A stretch of DNA of 64,000 bases. It comes from Eubacterium sp. (GTDB lineage Bacteria > Bacillota > Clostridia > Lachnospirales > Lachnospiraceae). Within the stretch, counting starts at the first letter, position 1, and every line of letters begins with the position of its first letter. The DNA is taken from the NCBI GenBank assembly GCA_024684035.1, contig JAIKXQ010000005.1, forward strand, positions 1 to 64,000, given 5' to 3'. The notes below the pieces were generated by a model, which saw only the letters and a list, made by a program, of their open reading frames with translations, made no database searches and was not told where the DNA came from. Both the position numbers and the translations under genes were made by a program. This document shows positions 1-8,358 of this stretch, one piece after another.

Positions 1-219
1 TACTGCTATGTCGAGATCGAGGGAATCAAGGCAAAGGATCTCGGAAAGGCTTATAACGTTTCCGTGAAAAAGGGAAGTTCGACATTTACTGTGAAGGCAA
101 GCGTGCTTTCCTGGTCGGACACGGTTCTCGGAGGAAAAACAGGTGATGCTGCTACGGTAAACATGGCAAAGATGGTTTATCGTTACAGTGAGAAAGCAAC
201 TGCATATTTTGAGAAATGA
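1..219 (+). CDS. C-terminal end of a protein of unknown function (cut by window edge)
   Basis: An open frame runs from the first base to a TGA at 217-219, giving the last 72 residues. It contains alternating hydrophobic and polar stretches that look beta-rich and ends in a Lys/Glu-rich tail. It has no recognisable motif. Such tails are common in secreted proteins of Lachnospiraceae, but that is only an impression. An intrinsic terminator follows 49 bases after the stop, so this is the end of a transcription unit. The frame is open throughout and codon use resembles the neighbours, so I am fairly sure it is real coding sequence, but I do not recognise the function. Confidence 0.6.
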   Translation, partial: YCYVEIEGIKAKDLGKAYNVSVKKGSSTFTVKASVLSWSDTVLGGKTGDAATVNMAKMVYRYSEKATAYFEK

Positions 220-267
220 TGGTTCTTCCGGTTGTTTATGTATGAACCGGAAGAGGAGTGCAGAAGG

Positions 268-299
268 CGCGGTTCCCGAATGGGAACCGCGTTTTTTTT
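268..299 (+). terminator. Intrinsic terminator after the first gene
   Basis: A 10-bp perfect stem (CGCGGTTCCC, loop GAAT, GGGAACCGCG) is followed by eight T residues. Confidence 0.9.
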
Positions 300-384
300 C
301 ATGGGAAATTGCTTCGAATTCTCTATGAGACAAAACGCTCCGCCAAAATGCGCATCTCGCAGATGTGAAGATCGCGGAGCACTT
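298..384. repeat. Dispersed palindromic intergenic repeat, copy A
   Basis: The core CATGGGAAATTGCTT/CGAATTCTCTATGAG forms an imperfect hairpin and is followed by a conserved ACAAAACGCTCCGC block and a GCGCATCTCGCAGATG-type block. Related copies lie near 8293, 13391, 23673 (fragment) and 46394, and its 3' block recurs near 6370. It sits directly behind a terminator, as the other copies do. Confidence 0.6.
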
Positions 385-413
385 TTGGCAAACCTTCCGG
401 ATTGTGTTATAAT
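385..413 (+). promoter_or_regulatory. Sigma-70-type promoter of the GH3/GH25 unit
   Basis: TTGGCA at 385-390 and a perfect TATAAT at 408-413 are 17 bases apart. Transcription would start about 85 bases before the GH3-like gene. Confidence 0.75.
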
Positions 414-505
414 ACATAGTATTTGTAATCTCAGCACAGAAGGAACATGAGCCGAAAGGGCGTGAGGATTACAGATCAAGGAAGAATGAGGGAGTCAGAA
501 ATCGT

Positions 506-1870
506 ATGATTAAGTCGGGAAAAAGAAGAATACTACTTGCGGCTTTGCTGAGTGCCTGTATCGGTTTATCCGGATGCGGTGGAGCTGTGTCGGAAAGCAC
601 AGCCGTTTCATCAGAATCCATCGATGCAGATGCAAAAGAGATGCTGCAGGATGCGAAAGAGGAGGTTCTGGCCACATCTCCGGAAAAGGTAAATAAAGTG
701 ACAGAGCTCCTGACTACCAGTGAAGACAAAAAGAAAGAGAAGGATGATCTCGCAGAAGCGAGGAGACAGCAGGAGGCAGCGCTTCAGGAGCAGGTCAAAA
801 ACAAGCTGGAGTCAATGACCCTCGAGGACAAAGTCGCCCAGATGTTTGTTGTCACGCCGGACGGGCTGACGGATATGACAAATGTGCTTGCTGCGGGACC
901 TGTTGCGCAGAGAAGGCTTAATCAGATTCCGGTAGGCGGAATCTGTGTTACGGAACAGAATCTTGCCGGAGCTGATAAACTGAAAGAGATGTTGAATAAT
1001 CTGCAGATTTTCCACAATGAGAGGATCGGTGTGCCGATGTTTACTTTCGTTGCGGAAGAGGGCGGCGCTTATGCGAGAATTGCCGGCACATCCGGTTTTT
1101 CGGAAATCGGTGCGCTTCCGGTCATGTCGGAGATCGGCGCATCAGGAGATGCCGCTCAGGCAAAAGCCGTTGGACAGCAGATTGGTACATATCTTTCTGA
1201 ACTTGGGATTAATTTCGATCTTGCTCCCTGTGCGGATGTTCTGGTAGATCCTTCCAACACTTCCATGGCGCAGCGTTCCTTTGGCAGTGATCCTGCTGTG
1301 GTATCGGAGATGGCTATTTCCGAGATGCAGGGACTTGAAGAGCAGCATGTGCAGGCTGTGTTTACACATTTTCCCGGAATGGGGTCTGCGGCAGAGAATC
1401 CTGAGGCCGGGACTGTCCTCTGTCAAAGAACCAGAGAAGAACTGATGGAGAATGAAGTGGTGCCGTACCGGAATGCCATTCCGAACGGTCTCTATTGCAT
1501 TATGGTATCCAATGTCTCCTATCCACAGGTTACGGGAGATGAAATGCCGGCATCTCTTTCTTCCGGGATTATAACGGATATGCTGAGAACGGATCTCGGC
1601 TATGACGGAATTGTGATGACGGATGCTCTGAATATGAAGGCGGTCACAGATCATAATACTTCTGCAGAGGCCGTCGTTATGGCAGTGAAAGCCGGTGCTG
1701 ATATGGTACAAAGACCCACCGATCTGAGCGAGGCCTATCAGACGCTGTTGAAGGCGGTCCGGAACGGTGAGATTGAAGAGAGCAGGATTGATGAGTCGGT
1801 GAAGCGGATTCTTCGCGCCAAGTATGCGATGCAGAATGCGGGAATCAGCGCACCTGTAATGTCGAACTGA
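506..1870 (+). CDS. GH3-family (NagZ-like) lipoprotein with altered catalytic residues
   Basis: The 454-residue product starts with a lipoprotein signal ending in the lipobox LSGC (Cys24), then an acidic, coiled-coil-prone stretch (about 40-95) and a full GH3 TIM-barrel domain. The family hydrolyses beta-N-acetylglucosamine from cell-wall fragments. The nucleophile loop TDALNM is intact with Asp373. In NagZ the loop KHFPGHGD...DSH carries the Asp-His acid/base dyad; here it reads THFPGMGS...ENPE (His288 to about 300) and lacks both. The substrate-binding IDQEGG motif reads VAEEGG. The protein may therefore be non-catalytic, or a hydrolase with changed chemistry. It probably sits on the outer membrane face and is co-transcribed with the GH25 gene 31 bases downstream. 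Confidence 0.85.
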   Translation: MIKSGKRRILLAALLSACIGLSGCGGAVSESTAVSSESIDADAKEMLQDAKEEVLATSPEKVNKVTELLTTSEDKKKEKDDLAEARRQQEAALQEQVKNKLESMTLEDKVAQMFVVTPDGLTDMTNVLAAGPVAQRRLNQIPVGGICVTEQNLAGADKLKEMLNNLQIFHNERIGVPMFTFVAEEGGAYARIAGTSGFSEIGALPVMSEIGASGDAAQAKAVGQQIGTYLSELGINFDLAPCADVLVDPSNTSMAQRSFGSDPAVVSEMAISEMQGLEEQHVQAVFTHFPGMGSAAENPEAGTVLCQRTREELMENEVVPYRNAIPNGLYCIMVSNVSYPQVTGDEMPASLSSGIITDMLRTDLGYDGIVMTDALNMKAVTDHNTSAEAVVMAVKAGADMVQRPTDLSEAYQTLLKAVRNGEIEESRIDESVKRILRAKYAMQNAGISAPVMSN

Positions 1871-1901
1871 TTGACTTTTCCATTCGGGAGGAAAAAACTA
1901 T

Positions 1902-2747
1902 TTGAGAAGAATAAGCAGAACTGCAGCGTACACGTCACTGTTTCTGGCCGGAGTTCTGGCAGTTGCAGTCATCGGTTGCGGAAAAAAAGCGTCTCTGAAA
2001 AACGAATATTCCGAGACGGAACAGTTGTTCACGTCTTCCTATGAAACCGGAGATTTGTACAATTACTACGAACCGAAGTACTATGTGCGCGACGGAGAGA
2101 AGATGACGTACACCGACAGTGAGAATTATGCTTATCGTCTGGGAATCGATGTGTCGGAGCACAACGGAACGGAAATTGACTGGGAAAAGGTTCGGGACGA
2201 CGGCTACGACTTTGTCTTTATAAGGCTCGGATACAGAGGCTACTCCGAGGAGGGGGCGCTGAAAATGGATCCTAATTTTGAGGCGAATTACGAGGGCGCC
2301 CGAAAGGCAGGACTGGATGTCGGTGTCTATTTTTTCTCACAGGCGGTAAGCACGGAAGAAGCGGAGGAAGAGGCCGCCTTTGTCCTGAAGAAACTAAAAG
2401 ACAGGGACCTGCAGATGCCGGTGGCCTACGATCTGGAGAACATTGAAAATGACGCGGCAAGAACCGATGAGGTGAGCGGCGCCCAGCATACAGAGAATGT
2501 TAAAACATTTTCGATGAAGATCGTTGAAGGCGGTTATGATGTCATGCTCTACTCCAATCTTATGTGGGAGACCTTCAAACTCAATATGAGAGAACTCTAT
2601 GATCTCCCGGTCTGGTTCTCCGGATACGCGGATACGCCGCAGACAACGTATGATTTTTCCATCTGGCAGTACAGCAATACCGGAATTGTGGATGGAATCA
2701 ACGGAAATGTTGATTTGAATATTGAGATGATTCCGAAGAAAAAATAA
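1902..2747 (+). CDS. GH25-family lysozyme, lipoprotein
   Basis: The product (281 residues) is a 1,4-beta-N-acetylmuramidase-type enzyme. I chose the TTG at 1902 because GGGAGGA lies nine bases upstream and the N-terminus is a lipoprotein signal with lipobox VIGC. The GH25 domain begins with GIDVSEHNG, where Asp is part of the active site, and continues with FIRLGYRGY, GVYFFSQA and the catalytic acidic motif AYDLEN; it ends with SIWQYSNTG and VDLN, both typical of the family. Length fits a single catalytic domain without wall-binding repeats, so membrane tethering would position the enzyme. It lies 31 bases after the GH3-like gene in the same unit, suggesting a shared role in peptidoglycan trimming. 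Confidence 0.9.
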   Translation: MRRISRTAAYTSLFLAGVLAVAVIGCGKKASLKNEYSETEQLFTSSYETGDLYNYYEPKYYVRDGEKMTYTDSENYAYRLGIDVSEHNGTEIDWEKVRDDGYDFVFIRLGYRGYSEEGALKMDPNFEANYEGARKAGLDVGVYFFSQAVSTEEAEEEAAFVLKKLKDRDLQMPVAYDLENIENDAARTDEVSGAQHTENVKTFSMKIVEGGYDVMLYSNLMWETFKLNMRELYDLPVWFSGYADTPQTTYDFSIWQYSNTGIVDGINGNVDLNIEMIPKKK

Positions 2748-2801
2748 GAGACGGGGTCAAAAAAGCTACAAAAAGCTAGAAAAAAGCACCAAAAAAGCAC
2801 C

Positions 2802-2862
2802 AAAAAAGCAGGGTCGGATTTGGGACGTAACAACGTCTGAGGCAAGTCCACCCTGCTTTTTT
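2802..2862. terminator. Bidirectional intrinsic terminator between convergent genes
   Basis: AAAAAAGCAGGGT (2802-2814) pairs with ACCCTGCTTTTTT (2850-2862), with a small inner GACG/CGTC hairpin. The A-run and T-run on the two sides let it work for both the GH25 gene and the convergent regulator. Just upstream (2757-2810) are four imperfect copies of an A-rich 10-base unit. Confidence 0.85.
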
Positions 2863-2928
2863 CGGTTATTCACGGTCTTTTCCGGCCGTTTATGTCAGTT
2901 TCGTCATATCAACGCCAGGCAACTCCCG

Positions 2929-3672
2929 TCAACCGAACCGCTCCGGGGTCATTTTTTTTCGTGTCACGGTGTCATAGAAACAGAAGTATTCCGGATGATG
3001 TCGTGACTGACTCCATTCAAACATGACGCCGTTGGAGTTGTAGGTCTGTCCGGTGATCACGGAGACAAAGTCATAATCAGACAGATCAAGGTATTTGGTG
3101 TCGACCTGTGTTGCCCTCTCTGCAGTAATCCTTCGTTTGCTGGTTACGATCTGCATACCCAGCTGATCCTCAAGATAATGATAGATGGATTTGCCGGCGA
3201 TGGCGGGGGTCAGTCCCTGAACTTCGGATGCGCGAAAGATGTTTATATCAAAAATAACAGGTTTCTCATTGAGAAAACGGATGCGCTGGATAAAGAGCAC
3301 CCGGGTTCCAAACGCAAAACCTGTGCGTCTGCTGAGATGTTCATCTGTCACAAGATCGGTGAATTGGATCACCCTTGTATAGGCATCCAGATGATTTCTC
3401 CGGGCGGATTCGCTGAAGGTCTCAATGCCGCCGATGGTGAACGTGGATTTCTGGAGGGGACGATAGATGACCTGTACCCCTTTGCCGTGCATGGTCTGCA
3501 CATAGCCTTCGCCGGCGAGAATAGAAAGGGCGCGTCTCACGGTGTTGCGGGAACACTGATAGGTAGCTGTGAACTGGGTCTCGGATGGAAGAAGCGTTCC
3601 GAAAGGGTAGGTGCTGTTTTCGATTTTGGCCTTTATATCTTTATAAATGATTTGAAACTTTCCGGCGGGCAT
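2929..3672 (-). CDS. GntR-family transcriptional regulator, TreR/HutC-like
   Basis: This 247-residue protein has an N-terminal winged helix (start MPAGKFQIIYKD, motif PSETQFTATY, recognition segment SRNTVRRALSIL, wing GYVQTMHGKG) and a C-terminal UTRA ligand-binding domain (from about residue 70). Overall it resembles trehalose-operon repressors more than other GntR members. I chose the ATG at 3672 because AAGGA lies upstream; a longer frame from a TTG at 3768 has no ribosome site. It stands alone and convergent with the lysozyme gene. No sugar-uptake operon is next to it in the window, so its target cannot be read from context. Substrate is uncertain; the effector may be a sugar phosphate, as in TreR. 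Confidence 0.85.
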   Translation of the reverse strand: MPAGKFQIIYKDIKAKIENSTYPFGTLLPSETQFTATYQCSRNTVRRALSILAGEGYVQTMHGKGVQVIYRPLQKSTFTIGGIETFSESARRNHLDAYTRVIQFTDLVTDEHLSRRTGFAFGTRVLFIQRIRFLNEKPVIFDINIFRASEVQGLTPAIAGKSIYHYLEDQLGMQIVTSKRRITAERATQVDTKYLDLSDYDFVSVITGQTYNSNGVMFEWSQSRHHPEYFCFYDTVTRKKMTPERFG

Positions 3673-4120
3673 AACATAAAAATCCTTGGTCTTGTGTTTC
3701 GGTGTATTTCTAATTGCATCTTTTATAAAAATAATATCACATTTTTTTAGATATAAATCCTTGTTCAAACAAGTATTTGCGTAAATGATGGTAAAAGTGT
3801 GCCAATATCAGAATATTTGGCCGCGCAGAGCAAATGAACGGCAAGTTGGCAGCATAAACCAAATCCTACTGCAAAAAAACAAAGAATCAGTTATAATAAA
3901 AGAAGTGGGGATTTATAGTCAGGAAAACAAGGATTACACTCTGTTTTCCTAATATTTTTATACAGAATGTTCGATAAAATATATATTAAAGGTATTGCTC
4001 CGGGCGCCTTTCGTCCTGCTGCGCTCACCGGGAGGATTGAGGGGTGGGGGAGTTGAAGTCCGCTTGCGGACTTCGTTCCAGAAAAGAAATGTGAATAATC
4101 AGGAAGGTTGCAAAAGTCAT
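3673..4120. other. Divergent regulatory region and leader of the C1 peptidase gene
   Basis: This 448-base stretch has no gene I would call. It holds an imperfect palindrome GCCAATAT/ATATTTGGC at 3801-3821, a perfect TATAAT at 3892-3897 with only a weak -35 (CTGCAA, 17 bases upstream), a T/A-rich start region, and a dispersed repeat at 3997-4073 inside the leader of the peptidase gene. Confidence 0.5.
3997..4073. repeat. Dispersed intergenic repeat with GTCCGC/GCGGAC hairpin, copy 1
   Basis: The segment is nearly identical to 6411-6486, differing by two small indels and a few substitutions. It ends in the hairpin AAGTCCGCTTGCGGACTT (4056-4073). Here it lies in the leader of a gene rather than after one; it is in frame with the downstream gene and would add 42 residues if translation started at the TTG at 3995, which I reject. 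Confidence 0.7.
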
Positions 4121-6310
4121 ATGAAGAGGAAAAGATCTAAGAAGCAGTTCTCAAAAAAACAATTCCCGAAGCTGCTGGCGGTGCTTGTATCTGCCGGCAT
4201 GATGATGACTCTTTCTTCAGGTTCTTCAGGTCGTGTTTACGCGGAGAATCCACAGGAGGCCGATGGCGGATATATTGAGATGGAGGAAAGCTGGGATGAT
4301 GGTGTTCCTGCGTCTGAGGAAGATGTGGATCTGTCAGATGCGGATGTGATTCATCTTGAAGAGGCAGAACAGCCGGAGGATGTTCAGACAGATGCTCAGA
4401 CTCCGGAGAATGGCCTGTACGGAAGCTATGCGGAGGATCCAGAGGATTCCGGCGATGACTTTTATTCTCCGGAAGCGGACATGGATGAGCTGACCGGTGC
4501 AGGAGAGTACACGGCCTGGCCTTTTACTGCGAAGGCTGCGGCAAATGACAGCAGCGGACAGTTGTTGAGTCGTTTTCCTGTCGTGAGGAATCAGGGAAAT
4601 TACAATACCTGCTGGGCGTTTACTGCCATTGGAATGATGGAGATGAGCATGATCAGTCAGGGGAGAGCAGGGACGAGTGTGGATTACAGCGAGCTTGCGC
4701 TGGCCTACAGTTCCTACCACCTTCCGGATGATCGTTTCGGAGGTCTTGAGGGAGATCTCAACAGTCTGGCAAATGGAGGGGATTTTCTCTCCGGAGGAGG
4801 CAATATGGTAATTGCCCTTCCCACGCTCTTTACATGGGCGGGAGCGGTCGGAGAGACGGATGTTTCCTATAGCAGGGCATCTGCCGTAAGTGCCTCGGGA
4901 CTTTCCGCGGATCTTCAGCGAAAGGATCAGGCGCATATCAGGGAACTGCGGCTCTTTAATGTCAAAGAGAATCCAAATGCCGTCAAGCAGTGGATCCGGG
5001 AAAACGGAGCCGTGAGTTTTACTATGTATAAGTCGTCGGATTTCAGGACATATTACAACAGCACAAAGAATTCTTATTACGTGAACACCGGGATGGTCGC
5101 GAATCATGCCGTGGATGTAGTAGGCTGGGATGACGCCTTTCCGGGATCGGCCTTTGCCAACAACAGGAGTTCGAGCGGTGCTCCAAGGAACGGTGCCTGG
5201 CTGGTCCGGAACAGCTACGGGAGTAACAATTATGGTTTTTACGGTTATTTCTGGCTGTCCTATGCGGATGCCTCCATCGGAGATACGGTATACGGAGTTG
5301 TAGCCGAATCGGCGAACAACTATATGAACAACTACCAGTATGACGGAGCAGGGTATTCCGTGAATATCGAGACGAAGCAGGCCGCCAATATTTTCAGAGC
5401 CCGGACAGGCAACGGCGAGACTCTCAAGGCAGTGGCGGTGGGGCTGGCCGGTTCTGACTTATCGTATACCGTAGAGATTTACCGGAATCTGCAGGATCTG
5501 TCCGATCCCACCAGCGGAGAACTCTGCAGTGCCTCCACAGTAAATGGCAGTATAAGCCAGGCGGGAATCTATACGGTGAAGCTTAAGAAGGCGGTGCAGT
5601 TGAATCTGGGCGAGTATTATGCAGTTGTCGTCACAGTCAACGGATCGGGCGCAAGGGTTATGGCAGAGTCCTCCTATAACAGAGGCGGCGACCTGAGAAT
5701 CTCGGCATCTATGAAGCGGCAGCAGAGCTTTGTGAGAAGCGGGAGGAATTCCACCTGGATAGATCTCAAAGACGGCTGGTCGTCGTATTACAATCATCCG
5801 GAGGGCGGAAATCTGCGGATTAAAGCCTTTACGGATACGGTAGGAGATGGTGCAGCGATCATTTCGGATGGGCCGTATGGACAGGAATCCGTCGATGCAG
5901 TGCCTATGTACCGTCTGTATAATGTGGTCACCCAGGAGCATTTTTACACATCCAGCGCACATGAGCGGAGTGTTCTCATATCCGTCGGCTGGACTGATGA
6001 GAAGATTGGCTGGTATGCGCCGAAGACCGGCGATCCGGTTTACCGTCTATATAACAAAATACTGCGTGATCATCACTATACGACCAGCAAACAGGAGAGA
6101 GATACTCTGGTAAATCTCGGATGGATCAGCGAAGGAATCGGCTGGTATTCTGACCCGGACAAGGGAGTGCCTTTGTACCGGCAGTTCCATCCGGGATTGA
6201 CATCAGGATCACATAATTATACAGTCAGCAAGTATGAGGCTTCTGTCCTGATTTCACGCGGCTGGAAGGATGAGAAAATCGGCTGGTATGGAGTAAAAAC
6301 GAATAATTGA
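4121..6310 (+). CDS. Secreted papain-like (C1) cysteine peptidase with DUF5648 repeats
   Basis: The 729-residue product has a signal peptide (cleavage near VYA-ENP), an acidic low-complexity linker (about 45-140), a C1A peptidase domain with the triad visible as Cys164 (QGNYNTCWAF), His329 (NHAVDVVGWD) and Asn364 (VRNSYG), and a beta-rich domain of the lectin-like type often found after clostridial C1 peptidases (about 400-580). The C-terminus (from about 592) has three DUF5648 repeats with the signatures EHFYT, DHHYTT and HNYTV, each followed by GW..E.IGWY. I chose ATG 4121 because a proper signal peptide starts there and AGGAAGG lies upstream. The repeats probably bind a surface ligand; this is inference. 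Three further proteins in the window share them. Confidence 0.88.
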   Translation: MKRKRSKKQFSKKQFPKLLAVLVSAGMMMTLSSGSSGRVYAENPQEADGGYIEMEESWDDGVPASEEDVDLSDADVIHLEEAEQPEDVQTDAQTPENGLYGSYAEDPEDSGDDFYSPEADMDELTGAGEYTAWPFTAKAAANDSSGQLLSRFPVVRNQGNYNTCWAFTAIGMMEMSMISQGRAGTSVDYSELALAYSSYHLPDDRFGGLEGDLNSLANGGDFLSGGGNMVIALPTLFTWAGAVGETDVSYSRASAVSASGLSADLQRKDQAHIRELRLFNVKENPNAVKQWIRENGAVSFTMYKSSDFRTYYNSTKNSYYVNTGMVANHAVDVVGWDDAFPGSAFANNRSSSGAPRNGAWLVRNSYGSNNYGFYGYFWLSYADASIGDTVYGVVAESANNYMNNYQYDGAGYSVNIETKQAANIFRARTGNGETLKAVAVGLAGSDLSYTVEIYRNLQDLSDPTSGELCSASTVNGSISQAGIYTVKLKKAVQLNLGEYYAVVVTVNGSGARVMAESSYNRGGDLRISASMKRQQSFVRSGRNSTWIDLKDGWSSYYNHPEGGNLRIKAFTDTVGDGAAIISDGPYGQESVDAVPMYRLYNVVTQEHFYTSSAHERSVLISVGWTDEKIGWYAPKTGDPVYRLYNKILRDHHYTTSKQERDTLVNLGWISEGIGWYSDPDKGVPLYRQFHPGLTSGSHNYTVSKYEASVLISRGWKDEKIGWYGVKTNN

Positions 6311-6318
6311 GCGATGGG

Positions 6319-6354
6319 AACGGATGCATAAAATCACGCATCCGTTCTTGTTTT
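6319..6354 (+). terminator. Intrinsic terminator of the C1 peptidase gene
   Basis: AACGGATGC (6319-6327) pairs with GCATCCGTT (6338-6346) and is followed by CTTGTTTT. Confidence 0.8.
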
Positions 6355-6355
6355 A

Positions 6356-6490
6356 TGAGAAGAATGAGAGGATGCGTAGCTCGCAGATGGGAAGATCGCT
6401 TCGCGATTCTGCTCGCGCGCCTTTCGTCTGCTGCGCTCACCGGGAGGATTGAGGGGATGGGGGAGTCGAAGTCCGCTTGCGGACTTTTTT
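6356..6490. repeat. Composite intergenic repeat with terminator-like hairpin, copy 2
   Basis: The first part (about 6370-6395) shares the GATGCG..CTCGCAGATG..GAAGATCGC block with copy A near 345. The second part (6411-6486) matches 3997-4073. It ends with AAGTCCGC-TT-GCGGACTT plus TTTT (6469-6490), which could act as a second terminator. Confidence 0.65.
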
Positions 6491-6504
6491 GCGAGAAAGA
6501 GAAC

Positions 6505-6533
6505 TTGCGCCGAAGATGAGAGAGAGGTATAAT
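6505..6533 (+). promoter_or_regulatory. Promoter of the GT2-GtrA unit
   Basis: TTGCGC (6505-6510) and TATAAT (6528-6533) are separated by 17 bases; the gene starts 80 bases downstream. Confidence 0.6.
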
Positions 6534-6613
6534 CTTGGATGTATGACCTTCGGGACATGAAGGGTATTTACGAAGGAACCTTTACATCATAAAATAAAAC
6601 AGAGAGGATAAAA

Positions 6614-7585
6614 ATGGATCAGATCGCAGTTTTGATTCCTTGCTACAATGAGGGGAAAACGATAGAGAAAGTCGTCAAAGATTTCAAACGTGTACTTCCG
6701 GAAGCTGTCATCTATGTGTATGACAACAATTCAAGTGACGGGACTGCCGAGATCGCAGCCGCTGCAGGTGCTGTTGTCCGCCATGAATATCAGCAGGGAA
6801 AGGGAAATGTCATCCGGCGTATGTTCGGGGAGATCAATGCATGTTGTTATGTAATGGCCGATGGAGACGATACCTATCCGGCAGAGAGCGCCCGCGAGAT
6901 GGTAGACAAGGTGCTTTACAGGAATGCTGACATGGTGGTCGGTGATCGACTGTCTTCGACTTATTTCGAGGAGAATAAGCGTCCCTTCCATAATTTCGGA
7001 AATACGATCGTGAGAGGAAGTATCAATACTCTCTTCAAGAATGATATTAAAGATATCATGACCGGATATCGCGCATTCAGCAGACGGTTTGTGAAGACCT
7101 TCCCGATTCTATCAAAAGGATTTGAGATCGAGACAGAGATGAGCATTCATGCCATTGACAAGAATCTTGCGGTGGACAATGTGGTTATTCAGTACAGGGA
7201 TCGACCGGAGGGAAGCGAGTCCAAGCTGAATACATATTCGGACGGTTTTAAAGTGCTTCGGACAATTGTCCGCCTTTTCCGTACATACCGGCCGCTGAGG
7301 TTCTACAGCATGCTCAGTCTTCTTATGATTATTGTTGCCGGAATTCTCTTTGCACCGATCGGTGTTACCTATGTGCAGACCGGTCTGGTGCCCAGATTCC
7401 CTACGCTGATTGCCTGCGGTTTCATTGTTCTGGCAGCCATCGTTTCTTTCTTTGCGGGAATGATCCTGCAGTCGATTTATTCGCATGAGAGACAGCGTTT
7501 CGAATTGGATCTGTACAGGGAAATGGAGTCGGATTCTGAGAGAATGATCATAGAGGCAAAAGGCCGCGAAGAAGGAAGAGGCTGA
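6614..7585 (+). CDS. Membrane-anchored GT2 glycosyltransferase (polyprenyl-phosphate sugar synthase type)
   Basis: The first 225 residues of this 323-residue protein form a GT2 domain with VLIPCYNEG, DNNSSDGT and the nucleotide/metal motif ADGDD, then DVMTGYRAFS-like and KGFEIETEM motifs typical of DPM1-like enzymes that load one sugar onto a polyprenyl phosphate. Two hydrophobic segments (about 236-260 and 270-292) would anchor it, as in GtrB-type proteins. The start has GAGAGG upstream. It is followed after 37 bases by a GtrA-family protein, the usual partner thought to flip the lipid-linked sugar. The pair probably decorates a wall polymer; the sugar donor cannot be read from sequence. Confidence 0.88.
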   Translation: MDQIAVLIPCYNEGKTIEKVVKDFKRVLPEAVIYVYDNNSSDGTAEIAAAAGAVVRHEYQQGKGNVIRRMFGEINACCYVMADGDDTYPAESAREMVDKVLYRNADMVVGDRLSSTYFEENKRPFHNFGNTIVRGSINTLFKNDIKDIMTGYRAFSRRFVKTFPILSKGFEIETEMSIHAIDKNLAVDNVVIQYRDRPEGSESKLNTYSDGFKVLRTIVRLFRTYRPLRFYSMLSLLMIIVAGILFAPIGVTYVQTGLVPRFPTLIACGFIVLAAIVSFFAGMILQSIYSHERQRFELDLYREMESDSERMIIEAKGREEGRG

Positions 7586-7622
7586 GCCGGAATAACAACA
7601 GATACGGAGGATAAGAGCTTCG

Positions 7623-8132
7623 ATGGACAAAATTCTGAAACTCTATAAAAAATACTATGAGGTCATCGCCTATCTCTTCTGGGGGGTGATGTGCACACTT
7701 GTAAGCTTCGGCACTTATGCAGTGTTTATTCGTCTGTTCAGAGGAATGAAGAATTCTTCCTTCCGGATGTTCGGAACGGAATTTGCCATGAATATTTTCT
7801 GGGCGACAGCTCTTTCCTGGCTTTGCGCGGTATCCTTTGCCTTTGTGACAAACAAAATCCGTGTATTCCGTAGCCCGTCCTGGGCACCCGGAGTAGTCTT
7901 CCCGGAATTGTTTAAGTTTTTCGGGGCGAGAATTGTTACCGGTATTGTGGAGATCGTCGGGGTACCGCTTCTTGTATCTCTGGGAATGAATCAGGTACTC
8001 TTCCATACAGAAGGGTTCCTGGCAAAGATCGTAATCAATGTGATTGTGATTATCCTGAATTACGTGTTCAGCAAATTGTTCGTTTTTCGCGGGGACAAAG
8101 AAGACGCCAAGGCGGACGGGACGGCCTGCTGA
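7623..8132 (+). CDS. GtrA-family membrane protein
   Basis: The protein (169 residues) has four hydrophobic segments, matching the GtrA family of small four-helix proteins associated with export of polyprenyl-linked sugars. Typical features are the first helix with FWGVMCTLVSFGTYAVF, the motif FVTNKIRVF, and the last helix ending NYVFSKLFVFR, which closely follows the family pattern NF...K..VF. GGAGG lies upstream of the ATG. It forms a two-gene unit with the preceding GT2 enzyme and is followed by a strong terminator. The flippase role is the family's accepted hypothesis rather than something visible here. Confidence 0.88.
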   Translation: MDKILKLYKKYYEVIAYLFWGVMCTLVSFGTYAVFIRLFRGMKNSSFRMFGTEFAMNIFWATALSWLCAVSFAFVTNKIRVFRSPSWAPGVVFPELFKFFGARIVTGIVEIVGVPLLVSLGMNQVLFHTEGFLAKIVINVIVIILNYVFSKLFVFRGDKEDAKADGTAC

Positions 8133-8237
8133 TCAATAACCCGGGAAGAAAATGACTTTGATATCTGTATCGGAACAAAGATCGTCCGGGTTTCGTCAGT
8201 GTCCGGGAATGAAGCGAAGGAAATCAGAAAGATAAGA

Positions 8238-8291
8238 AACGGCAGGCAGTTTGATCCGGATGACCCGGATGAAACTGCCTGCCGTTTTTTT
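8238..8291. terminator. Intrinsic terminator between convergent genes
   Basis: AACGGCAGGCAGTTT (8238-8252) pairs perfectly over 15 bp with AAACTGCCTGCCGTT (8272-8286) and a T-run follows on the + strand. The reverse strand has a weaker T-rich flank, so it may also stop the convergent dehydrogenase transcript. Confidence 0.9.
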
Positions 8292-8292
8292 A

Positions 8293-8345
8293 TCTCATAG
8301 GAAATTGCTTTGCATTCCCTATGAGACAAAAACGCTCCGCGGGAT
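8293..8345. repeat. Dispersed palindromic intergenic repeat, copy B
   Basis: TCTCATAGG (8293-8301) pairs with CCTATGAGA (8318-8326) around AAATTGCTTTGCATTC, followed by the conserved CAAAAACGCTCCGC. It is the best match to copy A and again lies directly after a terminator. Confidence 0.65.
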
Positions 8346-8358
8346 GCGTCATCATTGC

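Noticed and set aside
3995..4120. N-terminal extension of the C1 peptidase from TTG 3995
   Set aside because: The extension is the translated intergenic repeat; the ATG at 4121 begins a proper signal peptide.
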